NCBI GenBank assembly: GCA_965279475.1
Contig: CBDIIA010000003.1
Location: 4,340,001-4,404,000 of the forward strand
Direction: 5' to 3'
Source: Pseudorhodoferax sp965279475
GTDB lineage: Bacteria; Pseudomonadota; Gammaproteobacteria; Burkholderiales; Burkholderiaceae_C
DNA: 64,000 bases
The translations under genes were made by a program, and so were the position numbers. The number at the start of each line of letters is the position of its first letter. The first letter of the stretch is position 1. Below, one piece after another: positions 44,488 through 52,286 of the stretch. The notes below the pieces were generated by a model. The model was given only the letters and a program-made list of their open reading frames with translations, made no database searches and was not told the DNA's origin.

Positions 44488-44909
44488 CGGCTTCGGCTGC
44501 TTCTGCGATGGAACCGCTTGCCCCGACCCTGCAATCCTTTCTGGCGTTCGACTACGGACTGAAGCGCACCGGCGTCGCGGTGGGCAACCGGCTCACCCGC
44601 ACGGCCACGCCGCAGCGCACCATCCGCGCCGAAGGCGACGCGCGTTTCGCGCCCATCCAGGCCGCGGTGAAAGAGTGGCAGCCCGATGCCATCGTGGTCG
44701 GCGTGCCGTTCCACCCCGACGGCGCGAGCCACGAGAACACCGAGCGGGCACGGCGCTTTGCCCGCCAGCTGCGCGGGCGACTCGGCCTGCCGGTGTTCGA
44801 GGTCGACGAACGCTACACCACCACCGAAGCCCTCTCCGAAGGCGCGCGCGACGCCGATGCCGCAGCCGCCTGCATCATCCTCGAACAATTCCTGAGAGCC
44901 ATTCCATGA
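44484..44909 (+). CDS. ruvX: Pre-16S rRNA nuclease / Holliday-junction-resolvase-like protein YqgF
   Basis: A 141-residue RNase H-fold nuclease. E. coli YqgF processes the 5' end of pre-16S rRNA. The acidic active site is seen in FLAFDYGLKRTGVAVGN (Asp at about 24), VGVPFHPDGASHENT (core strand), VDERYTTTEA (Glu) and AAACIILEQFL with Asp in GARDADAAA. The N terminus is about ten residues longer than in E. coli. The ATG overlaps the algH stop (ATGA), and pyrR follows at 28 nt. Confidence 0.93.
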   Translation: MTASAASAMEPLAPTLQSFLAFDYGLKRTGVAVGNRLTRTATPQRTIRAEGDARFAPIQAAVKEWQPDAIVVGVPFHPDGASHENTERARRFARQLRGRLGLPVFEVDERYTTTEALSEGARDADAAAACIILEQFLRAIP

Positions 44910-44937
44910 GAAGCACACCCGCCGGGAGGCACCCGAC

Positions 44938-45438
44938 ATGAGCACGCTGACCCTCGATGCACAAGCGCTGTACGGCGAGCTGCTGCGCGGTGTGCGTGCG
45001 ATGCGCAGCGCGCAGACCCTGCTGGTCGGCATCGCCTCGGGCGGCGCCTGGCTGGCCGAGCGGCTGCAGACCGACCTGGGCCTGCCCGGCGCGCCGGGCA
45101 TCATCTCGTCGGCGATGCACCGCGACGACTTCTCCAAACGCGGCATGGTGACCGGCAGCGGCGCCACCACCACGCTGCCGTTCGACGTGAAGGGTGCCGA
45201 CATCGTGCTGCTCGACGACGTGCTCTACACCGGCCGCACCATCCGCGCGGCGCTGAACGAACTGTTCGACTACGGCCGGCCAGCCAGCGTGCGCCTGGCG
45301 GTGCTGGTCGACCGCGGCGGGCGCGAACTGCCGGTCCAGGCCGACTTCGCCGCCGCCAGGGTGTCGCTGGCCGCTGGCCAGCACCTGGCGCTGGCGCGCG
45401 ACGCGGCCGGCGTGTTCAGCTTCGAGGTGGAACACTGA
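44938..45438 (+). CDS. pyrR: Bifunctional pyr regulator/uracil phosphoribosyltransferase PyrR
   Basis: A 166-residue phosphoribosyltransferase-fold protein. The PRPP-binding signature is IVLLDDVLYTGRTIRAALNE (about 89-107). SSAMHRDDF and LAVLVDRGGRELPVQADFA are PyrR-specific features. In Bacillus PyrR controls pyr mRNA by attenuation; in beta- and gammaproteobacteria it is encoded beside pyrB and its regulatory mode is less clear. No attenuator hairpin was seen ahead of it. GGGAGG at 44920-44925 is the ribosome site. It overlaps pyrB by one base (TGATG). Confidence 0.92.
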   Translation: MSTLTLDAQALYGELLRGVRAMRSAQTLLVGIASGGAWLAERLQTDLGLPGAPGIISSAMHRDDFSKRGMVTGSGATTTLPFDVKGADIVLLDDVLYTGRTIRAALNELFDYGRPASVRLAVLVDRGGRELPVQADFAAARVSLAAGQHLALARDAAGVFSFEVEH

Positions 45439-46400
45439 TGCTGGCCCGCCGCAACCCCCAACTCAACGCCCATGGCGAACTGATCCACCTGCTGTCGATC
45501 GAAGGCCTGCCGCGCAGCATCCTGACGCAGATCCTCGACACGGCCGCCAACTTCGTCAGCATGAACGACCGCGAGGTCAAGAAGGTGCCGCTGCTGCGCG
45601 GCAAGAGCGTGTTCAACCTGTTCTTCGAGAACAGCACGCGCACCCGCACCACCTTCGAGATCGCCGCCACCCGGCTGTCGGCCGACGTGATCAACCTGGA
45701 CATCGCGCGCTCGTCGGCGGCCAAGGGCGAATCGCTGCTCGACACCATCGCCAACCTGTCGGCGATGGCGGCCGACCTGTTCGTGGTCCGCCACAGTGAA
45801 TCCGGCGCGCCCTACCTGATCGCCCAGCACGTGGCGCCGCACGTGCACGTGATCAACGCCGGCGACGGCCGCCACGCGCACCCCACGCAGGGCCTGCTGG
45901 ACATGTACACGATCCGGCACTACAAGAAGGACTTCAGCCAGCTCACGGTCGCGATCGTCGGCGACGTGCTGCACTCGCGGGTGGCGCGCTCCGACATCCA
46001 CGCGCTGACCACGCTGGGCTGCCCCGAGGTGCGGGTGGTCGGCCCCAAGACCCTGGTGCCCGGCGACATGGCGCAGATGGGCGTGCGCGTGTGCCACACG
46101 CTCGAGGAAGGCATCAAGGACTGCGACGTGGTGATCATGCTGCGGCTGCAGAACGAACGCATGAGCGGCGCGCTGCTGCCGTCGAGCCAGGAGTTCTTCA
46201 AGAGCTACGGCCTCACGCCCGACAAGCTGGCGCTGGCCAAGCCCGACGCGATCGTGATGCACCCGGGGCCGATCAACCGAGGCGTGGAGATCGACTCCGC
46301 GGTGGTCGACGGGCGCCAGAGCGTGATCCTGCCGCAAGTCACCTTCGGCATCGCGGTACGCATGGCCGTGATGGGCATCGTTGCGGGGAATGAAGCATGA
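45438..46400 (+). CDS. pyrB: Aspartate carbamoyltransferase catalytic subunit
   Basis: A 320-residue enzyme that forms N-carbamoyl-aspartate from carbamoyl phosphate and aspartate, the committed step of pyrimidine synthesis. The carbamoyl-phosphate motif is NSTRTRTTFE (65-74), the partner-site lysine region is SSAAKGESLLDT, and HPTQGLLDMYTI and PGPINRGVEID bind aspartate. No regulatory subunit (PyrI) gene is present. Instead the next gene is an inactive dihydroorotase homologue, the arrangement of the ATCase/pseudo-DHOase dodecamer described in Pseudomonas. It overlaps pyrC' by 4 nt. Confidence 0.96.
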   Translation: MLARRNPQLNAHGELIHLLSIEGLPRSILTQILDTAANFVSMNDREVKKVPLLRGKSVFNLFFENSTRTRTTFEIAATRLSADVINLDIARSSAAKGESLLDTIANLSAMAADLFVVRHSESGAPYLIAQHVAPHVHVINAGDGRHAHPTQGLLDMYTIRHYKKDFSQLTVAIVGDVLHSRVARSDIHALTTLGCPEVRVVGPKTLVPGDMAQMGVRVCHTLEEGIKDCDVVIMLRLQNERMSGALLPSSQEFFKSYGLTPDKLALAKPDAIVMHPGPINRGVEIDSAVVDGRQSVILPQVTFGIAVRMAVMGIVAGNEA

Positions 46401-47689
46401 AGATCCTGATCCAAGGCGGTCGCGTCGTCGACCCCGCATCGGGCCTCGACAAGGTCTGCGACCTGGCGGTGGCCTCGGGCCGCATCGTCGCGATCGGCGA
46501 GGTCAAGCCGGGTTTTGCGCCGGACCGCACGATCGATGCCGGCGGCTGCATCGTCATGCCGGGCCTGGTCGACCTGTCGGCCCGGCTGCGCGAGCCCGGC
46601 TACGAACACGAAGGCATGCTCGAGAGCGAGATGGCGGCCGCGGTGGCCGGCGGCGTCACCAGCGTGGTCTGCCCGCCCGACACCGACCCGGTGCTCGACG
46701 AGCCCGGCCTGGTCGAGATGCTGAAATCGCGCGCCGAGAAGCTGCACCAGGCCCGCGTGTTCCCGCTCGGTGCGCTGACGCGCGGCCTGCAGGGCGAGGT
46801 GCTGACCGAGATGGTCGAGCTCACCGAGGCCGGCTGCGTCGGCTTCGGCCAGGCCGAGATCCCGCTGAACAGCACGCTGGTGCTGCAGCGCGCACTGCAG
46901 TACGCCAGCACCTTCGGTTTCACGGTCTGGCTGCGGCCGCAGGACCGCGACCTGGGCAAGGGCGTCGCCGCCAGCGGTGCGCTCGCCACCCGGCTCGGCC
47001 TGGCGGGCGTGCCCGTGGCCGCCGAGACGATCGCGCTGCACACGATCTTCGAGCTGATGAAGGCCACCGACGCACGCGTGCACCTGTGCCGCATCAGCAG
47101 CGCAGCGGGCATCGCGCTGGTGCGCGCGGCGCGGCAGGACGGCCTGAAGGTCAGCTGCGACGTCAGCATCAACTCGCTGCACCTGACCGATGCCGACATC
47201 GGCTATTTCGACAGCCGCGCCCGCGTCAACCCGCCGCTGCGCCAGCAGCGCGACCGCGATGCGCTGCGCGAAGCGCTGGCCGACGGCAGCATCGACGCCC
47301 TGGTGTCCGACCACACGCCGGTCGACGCCGACGCCAAGACCCTGCCGTTCGCCGAAGCCGAAGCCGGCGCCACCGGGCTGGAGCTGCTGCTGAGCCTCGC
47401 GCTCAAGTGGAGCCGCGAGCAGGACGTGCCGCTGGCCCGGGCGCTGACCGTCGTCACCAGCGGGCCGGCCGCGGTGATGGGCGTGGCGCTGGACACGCTC
47501 GAAGCCAGCATCGGCCGCCTGGTCGAGGGCGGCGTGGCCGACCTCTGCATCTTCGATCCGCAGGCCGCCTGGACCGTGAGCCCCGAGGCGCTGTGCAGCC
47601 AGGGCAAACACACGGCGTTCTCGGGCTACGAGCTGCCGGGCCGCGTGCGCTGCACGCTGGTCGGCGGCCACGTCGCCTTCGAGGCATGA
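46397..47689 (+). CDS. Dihydroorotase-like noncatalytic subunit PyrC' (pseudo-dihydroorotase)
   Basis: A 430-residue amidohydrolase-fold protein related to dihydroorotase. The zinc motif DLHxHLREPG of active enzymes reads DLSARLREPG here (residues 59-68), so both histidines are lost (S61, R63). The late metal/substrate motif SDHTPVDADAK survives. Such proteins (PyrC' or PyrX) do not make dihydroorotate but are needed to assemble ATCase with PyrB. A separate active pyrC is expected elsewhere in the genome. The ATG overlaps pyrB (ATGA) and plsC follows 46 nt later. Confidence 0.88.
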   Translation: MKILIQGGRVVDPASGLDKVCDLAVASGRIVAIGEVKPGFAPDRTIDAGGCIVMPGLVDLSARLREPGYEHEGMLESEMAAAVAGGVTSVVCPPDTDPVLDEPGLVEMLKSRAEKLHQARVFPLGALTRGLQGEVLTEMVELTEAGCVGFGQAEIPLNSTLVLQRALQYASTFGFTVWLRPQDRDLGKGVAASGALATRLGLAGVPVAAETIALHTIFELMKATDARVHLCRISSAAGIALVRAARQDGLKVSCDVSINSLHLTDADIGYFDSRARVNPPLRQQRDRDALREALADGSIDALVSDHTPVDADAKTLPFAEAEAGATGLELLLSLALKWSREQDVPLARALTVVTSGPAAVMGVALDTLEASIGRLVEGGVADLCIFDPQAAWTVSPEALCSQGKHTAFSGYELPGRVRCTLVGGHVAFEA

Positions 47690-47735
47690 CACGATTGCCG
47701 CCCGCGGCGCGGCCCCTCGGACGCTGCGGACGCTG

Positions 47736-48476
47736 ATGCGGGCCTTGCGGGCGGTGTGGCGGCTGCTGCGCATCCTGCGCCACATCGGCGCGGGCCTGTG
47801 GACCATCAAGACACGGTTTCCGCACTGCCCTCAAGCCGAGCGCGAGCAGCAGGTGCAGCGCTGGGCCGCACGCATGCTGCAGCTGGCCGGCATCCGGCTC
47901 GACGTGGCGGGCCAGCCCCGTGCCGCCGGGCCGGTGCTGCTGGTGGCCAACCACATCTCCTGGCTCGACATCGTCGTGATGCACGCGGCGCACTACTGCC
48001 GCTTCGTCTCCAAGGCCGACGTGCAGCACTGGCCGCTGATCGGCACGCTGGCCACCGGCGCCGGCACGCTCTACATCGAACGCGCGTCGCGCCGCGATGC
48101 GATGCGCGTAGTGCACCACATGACCGCGCGGCTGCAGGCCGGCGACGTGGTCGCGATCTTTCCCGAGGGCACGACCGGCGACGGCATCACGATGCTGCCG
48201 TTCCATGCCAACCTGGTGCAGGCCGCGGTGTCCGCCGGCGCGCCGGTCCAGCCGCTGGCGCTGCGGTTCATCGACGGTCCCTCGGGCAAGACCAGCTTCG
48301 CACCGAGTTTCGTCGGCGACGAAACGCTGGTCGGCTCGATCTGGCGCACGCTGCTGACCGACGGCCTCGTGGCGCAGGTGCGCCATGGCACACCCCAGCA
48401 TGCGGAGGGCCGCGACCGGCGCACCTGGTCGCACGATCTGCAGGCCGCGGTGGAGACCTTGCGCAGCGTCGGCTGA
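47736..48476 (+). CDS. plsC: 1-acyl-sn-glycerol-3-phosphate acyltransferase
   Basis: A 246-residue membrane-associated acyltransferase that makes phosphatidate from lysophosphatidate. The catalytic NHxxxxD motif is NHISWLD (72-78), and the substrate motif is IFPEGTTGDG (about 136-145). An N-terminal hydrophobic-basic segment anchors it to the inner membrane. It ends the algH-pyr run and converges with the ABC ATPase gene 18 nt away. A paralogue of PlsC with a lipid-modifying role elsewhere cannot be ruled out. Confidence 0.88.
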   Translation: MRALRAVWRLLRILRHIGAGLWTIKTRFPHCPQAEREQQVQRWAARMLQLAGIRLDVAGQPRAAGPVLLVANHISWLDIVVMHAAHYCRFVSKADVQHWPLIGTLATGAGTLYIERASRRDAMRVVHHMTARLQAGDVVAIFPEGTTGDGITMLPFHANLVQAAVSAGAPVQPLALRFIDGPSGKTSFAPSFVGDETLVGSIWRTLLTDGLVAQVRHGTPQHAEGRDRRTWSHDLQAAVETLRSVG

Positions 48477-48494
48477 ACGCCGCTGGCGGCAGGC

Positions 48495-49562
48495 TCAGCC
48501 GACCAGAGGCTCGCGCGGAAACGTCACCAGGCGATCGACCTCCGCACGCAGGCCGATCCACTCGCCGATCGCATGGTCGTGGTGGCTGGGCACCTGGGCC
48601 AGCACCGTTTCGCCGCTCGCCAGGCGCAGCGTGTACAGGAACGCTGCACCCCCGAACGCCTTGGCCACCAGCTGGCCCTGCACGGCGGCGGCGTCGTCGT
48701 ACACGACGTCCTCGGCCCGCAACAGCAGGTCGCGCGGCGCCCCGGCAGACCCGGGCGGCACCCGCTCGGCACGCCGGGACCCGAGCGCGCCCAGCGGCGT
48801 GTGCAGCGCGCCATCGGGTCCGGTCGACGCGGGCAGCAACACGCCATGGCCGATGAAGTCGGCCACGAACCGTGTGGCCGGCCGGTGGTACAGCGTGCTG
48901 GCGTCGGCCCACTGGTGCAACCGGCCTGCGTGCATCACGCCGATCGCGTCGCCGATGGCAAAGGCCTCGAGCTGGTCGTGCGTGACGAACAGCGCCGTGG
49001 CCTGCGCCGCCTTGAGGATGGCGCGCACCTCCTGGGCCAGGCGTTCGCGCAGCTCAACGTCGAGGTTGGAGAACGGCTCGTCGAGCAGCAGCAACTGCGG
49101 CTGCGGTGCCAGCGCCCGCGCCAGGGCCACACGCTGTTGCTGGCCACCGGAGAGTTCGTGCGCGAACCGTGGCCCGAAGCCGGCCAGGCCGACCAGCTCG
49201 AGCACCTGCGCCGCCCGCTCGGCACGCGCGCCGCGGGGCAGGTGCGCAAGGCCGAACGCCACGTTGCGGGCCACGTCGAGATGCGGAAACAGCGCGTAGT
49301 CCTGGAACACCATGCCGATGCGCCGCTGCTCCGCCGGCAGCTGCAGCGTCGCACTGCTCACCACCCTGCCAGCCAGGCGGATCTCGCCGGCGCGCGCCGG
49401 CTCCAGCCCCGCAACCGTGCGCAGCAAGGTGGTCTTGCCGCAGCCCGACGGGCCGATCAGCACGCCGATCTCGCCGGCACGCAGCCCGAACGACACGTCG
49501 TCCACGGCGGGCTCGGGCCGTCGGTCGTAGCGGACCTGCAGGTGCGAGACGTCGAGGAACAT
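48495..49562 (-). CDS. ABC transporter ATP-binding protein, ferric/thiamine-type (FbpC-like)
   Basis: A 355-residue ATPase of the CUT1/Fbp type. Walker A is GPSGCGKTTLL, the Q loop is VFQDYALFPH, the signature is LSGGQQQRVALARA, Walker B is LLLLDEPFSNLD and the H loop is FVTHDQLEA. About 110 C-terminal residues form a TOBE-type domain. It should power the two-domain permease encoded divergently at 49692, whose start lies about 130 nt away. The pair matches iron(III) importers, but no periplasmic binding protein gene is adjacent, so the substrate is uncertain. Confidence 0.88.
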   Translation of the reverse strand: MFLDVSHLQVRYDRRPEPAVDDVSFGLRAGEIGVLIGPSGCGKTTLLRTVAGLEPARAGEIRLAGRVVSSATLQLPAEQRRIGMVFQDYALFPHLDVARNVAFGLAHLPRGARAERAAQVLELVGLAGFGPRFAHELSGGQQQRVALARALAPQPQLLLLDEPFSNLDVELRERLAQEVRAILKAAQATALFVTHDQLEAFAIGDAIGVMHAGRLHQWADASTLYHRPATRFVADFIGHGVLLPASTGPDGALHTPLGALGSRRAERVPPGSAGAPRDLLLRAEDVVYDDAAAVQGQLVAKAFGGAAFLYTLRLASGETVLAQVPSHHDHAIGEWIGLRAEVDRLVTFPREPLVG

Positions 49563-49691
49563 GGGCGCGGATTGTAGGGAGGGCTGCTTACAATGCGCGG
49601 CCAGCCAGACCGCATGGCCCTTGCGGGTCCGGGTCAAGCCAGCGCCCCCCTGCCCGGCCCCCGCGGTCTGCGCCTTCTCCTTCCACATTCG

Positions 49692-51308
49692 ATGTCGCTT
49701 CGCTGGCTTTGCGCATTGCCGATGCTGCTCGTGGCCGCCGTGCTGGCATTGCCGCTGGTGGCGGTGCTCGGTGCCTGGCTGCAATGGGATGCACAGACCG
49801 CCCAGATCCTGCGCGAGATGCGCGCGACGGTGCTGCCCGACTACGCCTGGACCACACTCGGCCTGTGCCTGATGGTGGCCGGTGGGGTGGTGCTGGTCGG
49901 CACGGCCACGGCGGCGGCCGTCACGCTGTTCGACTTCCCAGGCCGCAAGACGCTCGAATGGGCGCTGCTGCTGCCGCTGGCCATGCCGGCCTACGTGGTC
50001 GCCTATGCGTACACCGACTTCCTGCAGTTCAGCGGCCCGGCCCAGCAAGGCCTGCGCGCCGCGTTCGGGCTGCAGGGCCGCGTGCTGCCCGAGGTGCGCA
50101 GCCTCGGCGGCGCGGCCTGGGTGTTCACGTTCTCGCTCTACCCCTACGTCTACCTGCTGGCCCGCACGGCCCTGAGCGACCGGGCAACCCACCTGATGGA
50201 AGCGGCGCGCCTGCTCGGCGCCCCGCTGTCGCGCCGCATCCGCGAGGTGGCCCTGCCGCTCGCACGGCCGGCCATCGCGGCCGGTGCGGCGCTGGCGCTG
50301 ATGGAGACGCTGGCAGACTTCGGCGTGGCAAGCTACTTCGGTATCCAGACCTTCACCGCCGGCATCTACAAGGCCTGGCTTGCGATGGACAACCGCATCG
50401 CCGCGGCACAGCTGGCCACGATGCTGCTGGCCGTGGTCGTGGTGCTGCTCACGCTCGAACGCCGCGCGCAGCGCCGCATGCGTTTCGCCATCGGCCGCGC
50501 TGCGCGGGACGGCAGCGACGACGCGCGTGCGGTGCGGCTCTCCGGTGGGCAGCGCGTCGTCGCCTGGCTGGTCTGCGGTCTGCCGGTGCTGATGGGCTTC
50601 GTGCTGCCCGTGGCCTTCATGCTGCGGCCGCTGGCGGCGCAAGAGTCGGCGCTACCGTGGGACCGTTTTGGGCAATGGGCTTTCAACAGCGTGTGGCTGG
50701 GCGCGCTGACCTCGGCCATCGCCGTCGCCGTGGCCGTGCTGCTGGCGTTCGGCGTGCGCCGCGCGCCGGGCCTGCTGCAACGCGGCGCCGTCCAGCTGGT
50801 GGGGCTGGGGTATGCGGTGCCGGGGGCGGTGATCGTGGTCGGCCTGCTGCTGCCGGTGGGCTGGCTGCAGCAGGCGGCGCCGCAGAGCCAGGCCGGTTAC
50901 TGGGTGACGGCCACCGCACTCGGCATCGTGTGGGCCTACCTGGTGCGCTTCTGCGCCGTGGCGCTGCAGTCGATACAGAGCGGTTATGCGCGGATTCCGA
51001 CGAGTTTCGACGATGCAGCCCGCACGCTGGGCGTGGGCGGGCTGGGTCTGCTGGCGCGCGTGCACGGGCCGCTGCTGCGCCGCTCGACCACCGCAGCGGC
51101 GCTGCTGGTGTTCGTCGACGTGATGAAGGAGTTGCCGGCGACCATGGTGCTGCGGCCGTTCAATACCGACACGCTGGCCGTGGTGGCCTACCAGCTGGCG
51201 CGGGATGAGCGCCTGGGCGAGGCGGCCCTGCCTTCGCTGGCGCTGGTCCTGGTGGGCCTATTGCCCGTGGTGCTGTTGAGCCGGACCCTGCGGAGCAAGG
51301 GCGGCTGA
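49692..51308 (+). CDS. ABC transporter permease, ferric-type (FbpB-like)
   Basis: A 538-residue inner-membrane protein with about 12 helices, built from two fused permease halves. Each half has its EAA loop: MEAARLLGAPLSRRIREVAL in the first and DDAARTLGVGGLGLLARVHG in the second, both of which contact the ATPase. The architecture is that of FbpB/SfuB-type iron permeases. In-frame ATGs at 49593 and 49614 exist, but they precede the first hydrophobic segment by a low-complexity stretch, so the ATG at 49692 is preferred. It diverges from the ATPase gene. The binding protein must be encoded elsewhere. Confidence 0.86.
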   Translation: MSLRWLCALPMLLVAAVLALPLVAVLGAWLQWDAQTAQILREMRATVLPDYAWTTLGLCLMVAGGVVLVGTATAAAVTLFDFPGRKTLEWALLLPLAMPAYVVAYAYTDFLQFSGPAQQGLRAAFGLQGRVLPEVRSLGGAAWVFTFSLYPYVYLLARTALSDRATHLMEAARLLGAPLSRRIREVALPLARPAIAAGAALALMETLADFGVASYFGIQTFTAGIYKAWLAMDNRIAAAQLATMLLAVVVVLLTLERRAQRRMRFAIGRAARDGSDDARAVRLSGGQRVVAWLVCGLPVLMGFVLPVAFMLRPLAAQESALPWDRFGQWAFNSVWLGALTSAIAVAVAVLLAFGVRRAPGLLQRGAVQLVGLGYAVPGAVIVVGLLLPVGWLQQAAPQSQAGYWVTATALGIVWAYLVRFCAVALQSIQSGYARIPTSFDDAARTLGVGGLGLLARVHGPLLRRSTTAAALLVFVDVMKELPATMVLRPFNTDTLAVVAYQLARDERLGEAALPSLALVLVGLLPVVLLSRTLRSKGG

Positions 51309-51332
51309 TGCGGCCTGCCCGCGCGGGGCGCG

Positions 51333-51554
51333 TCAACCGTAGTGCTGAATCCAGGTGAGGCCCTGGGTGTGCGCTGCGCCGATGGCGGCTTCGGCGGAGC
51401 TGAAATCGCCACGTTCGACAGCGATCTCCCGGGGACGGGTCGGCCAGACCTGCTTGACCACCACCAGGCCAGGTGCAAACTTCCCTCCGTCGACCGCTTT
51501 TGCCGTGCACATCAGCTCATATTGCTCGTGCCGGAAAATCTTCGTTTCTTCCAT
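51333..51554 (-). CDS. Small conserved hypothetical protein
   Basis: A 73-residue protein without a recognised domain. Its composition is mixed, with no membrane helix or signal peptide. EQYELMCTAKAVDGGKFAPG and QVWPTRPREIAV suggest a compact alpha/beta protein. An AGAGG box lies 6 nt before the ATG at 51554; the in-frame ATG at 51581 lacks one. It converges with the permease gene (24 nt apart). I cannot name a family. Confidence 0.6.
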   Translation of the reverse strand: MEETKIFRHEQYELMCTAKAVDGGKFAPGLVVVKQVWPTRPREIAVERGDFSSAEAAIGAAHTQGLTWIQHYG

Positions 51555-51652
51555 CACTGCCTCTTCCCGCGGAAAGTGCAAGTATGCGCCTTGCCGTCGA
51601 GCGCCGGGTGCCGTCTGGCAGCGCCCGCACCAGCGGCCGTGGCGCCTCGAGG

Positions 51653-51910
51653 TCAGCGACGCTGCGTCGTCGGGGCCGACGGCATGCGGCCTTCGATGTG
51701 GCGGAACTTGATGCGGCCCTTGCTCAGGTCGTAGGGCGACAGTTCCAGCGACACGCGGTCGCCGGCCAGGATGCGGATGTGGTGCTTGCGCATGCGGCCC
51801 GCGGTGTAGGCCACGAGCGAGTGCCCGTTTTCCAGTGTCACGCGGAACCGCGAATCGGGCAGCACTTCGGCGACCACGCCGCTCATCTCGATCAGATCTT
51901 CTTTAGCCAT
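51653..51910 (-). CDS. infA: Translation initiation factor IF-1
   Basis: An 85-residue S1/OB-fold protein that binds the ribosomal A site during initiation. The core IF-1 sequence is clear (VVAEVLPDSRFRVTLENGHS, then YTAGRMRKHHIRILAGD). The C terminus carries a short basic extension (EGRMPSAPTTQRR) beyond the usual 72 residues. Burkholderiales commonly have a second infA away from the ribosomal protein operon, and this copy, isolated from ribosomal genes and near ychF, fits that. A -10-like AGTGTA (minus strand TACACT) at 52125-52130 suggests a leader of about 200 nt. Confidence 0.9.
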   Translation of the reverse strand: MAKEDLIEMSGVVAEVLPDSRFRVTLENGHSLVAYTAGRMRKHHIRILAGDRVSLELSPYDLSKGRIKFRHIEGRMPSAPTTQRR

Positions 51911-52286
51911 TGCTGTTTGCTTTCGTAGTGCATGGCACACCCGCGTGCCGTAACTTCCCGATCGCCGCCGCTCCACGCCCGGTGGCGGCAGCTGATCGGC
52001 ACCGCACGCAGCGCCCTGGGAAGCCATCAAGGAAGATGGGGTCGGCAAACACCCTTCACAAGGGCCAGCCGACACTTCGGCAGGACGAGCCCGCGTCGAT
52101 GAGGGCCGTCAATGCCAACCCGCGAGTGTAGCACTTCAAAGATTTCGCAAAGCCGTCCGAGTCGTTCAAGGAAGCGCGGCGAACCATTGGCAGGCACCCG
52201 TGGAACCGGCTTTGCCGGGCCGCTAGGTGCGCCCCTTGAGGGGGATTCGGCTACACGCAGTGAGCAAGAAACGGGGTGGGTCGCCG
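51911..52286. other. 376-bp intergenic region between infA and ychF
   Basis: The infA-proximal part (51911-52130) is the putative infA leader; no protein-coding motif was found. The part from 52191 to 52280 is a copy of the nested-hairpin repeat described separately, placed just behind the ychF stop. Between 52131 and 52190 nothing was recognised. Confidence 0.6.
52191..52280 (-). repeat. Nested-hairpin 3' element, copy 1 (behind ychF)
   Basis: Copy 1 of a dispersed element also found at 59395 and 62231. It can fold as an outer stem GCACC/GGTGC, a GTGG/CCGC stem, an inner hairpin CCGGC-TTT-GCCGG, then a CCCCT/AGGGG hairpin, followed by a GCTACACGCAGTGAGC block and ACGGGGTGG. It begins 6 nt after the ychF stop codon on the minus strand. 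It may act as a terminator or mRNA-stabilising structure. Confidence 0.7.

Noticed and set aside
44910..44937. PyrR attenuator in front of pyrR or pyrB
   Set aside because: The gaps are 28 nt and a one-base overlap, too short for an antiterminator/terminator pair, and no hairpin with a T tract is present.
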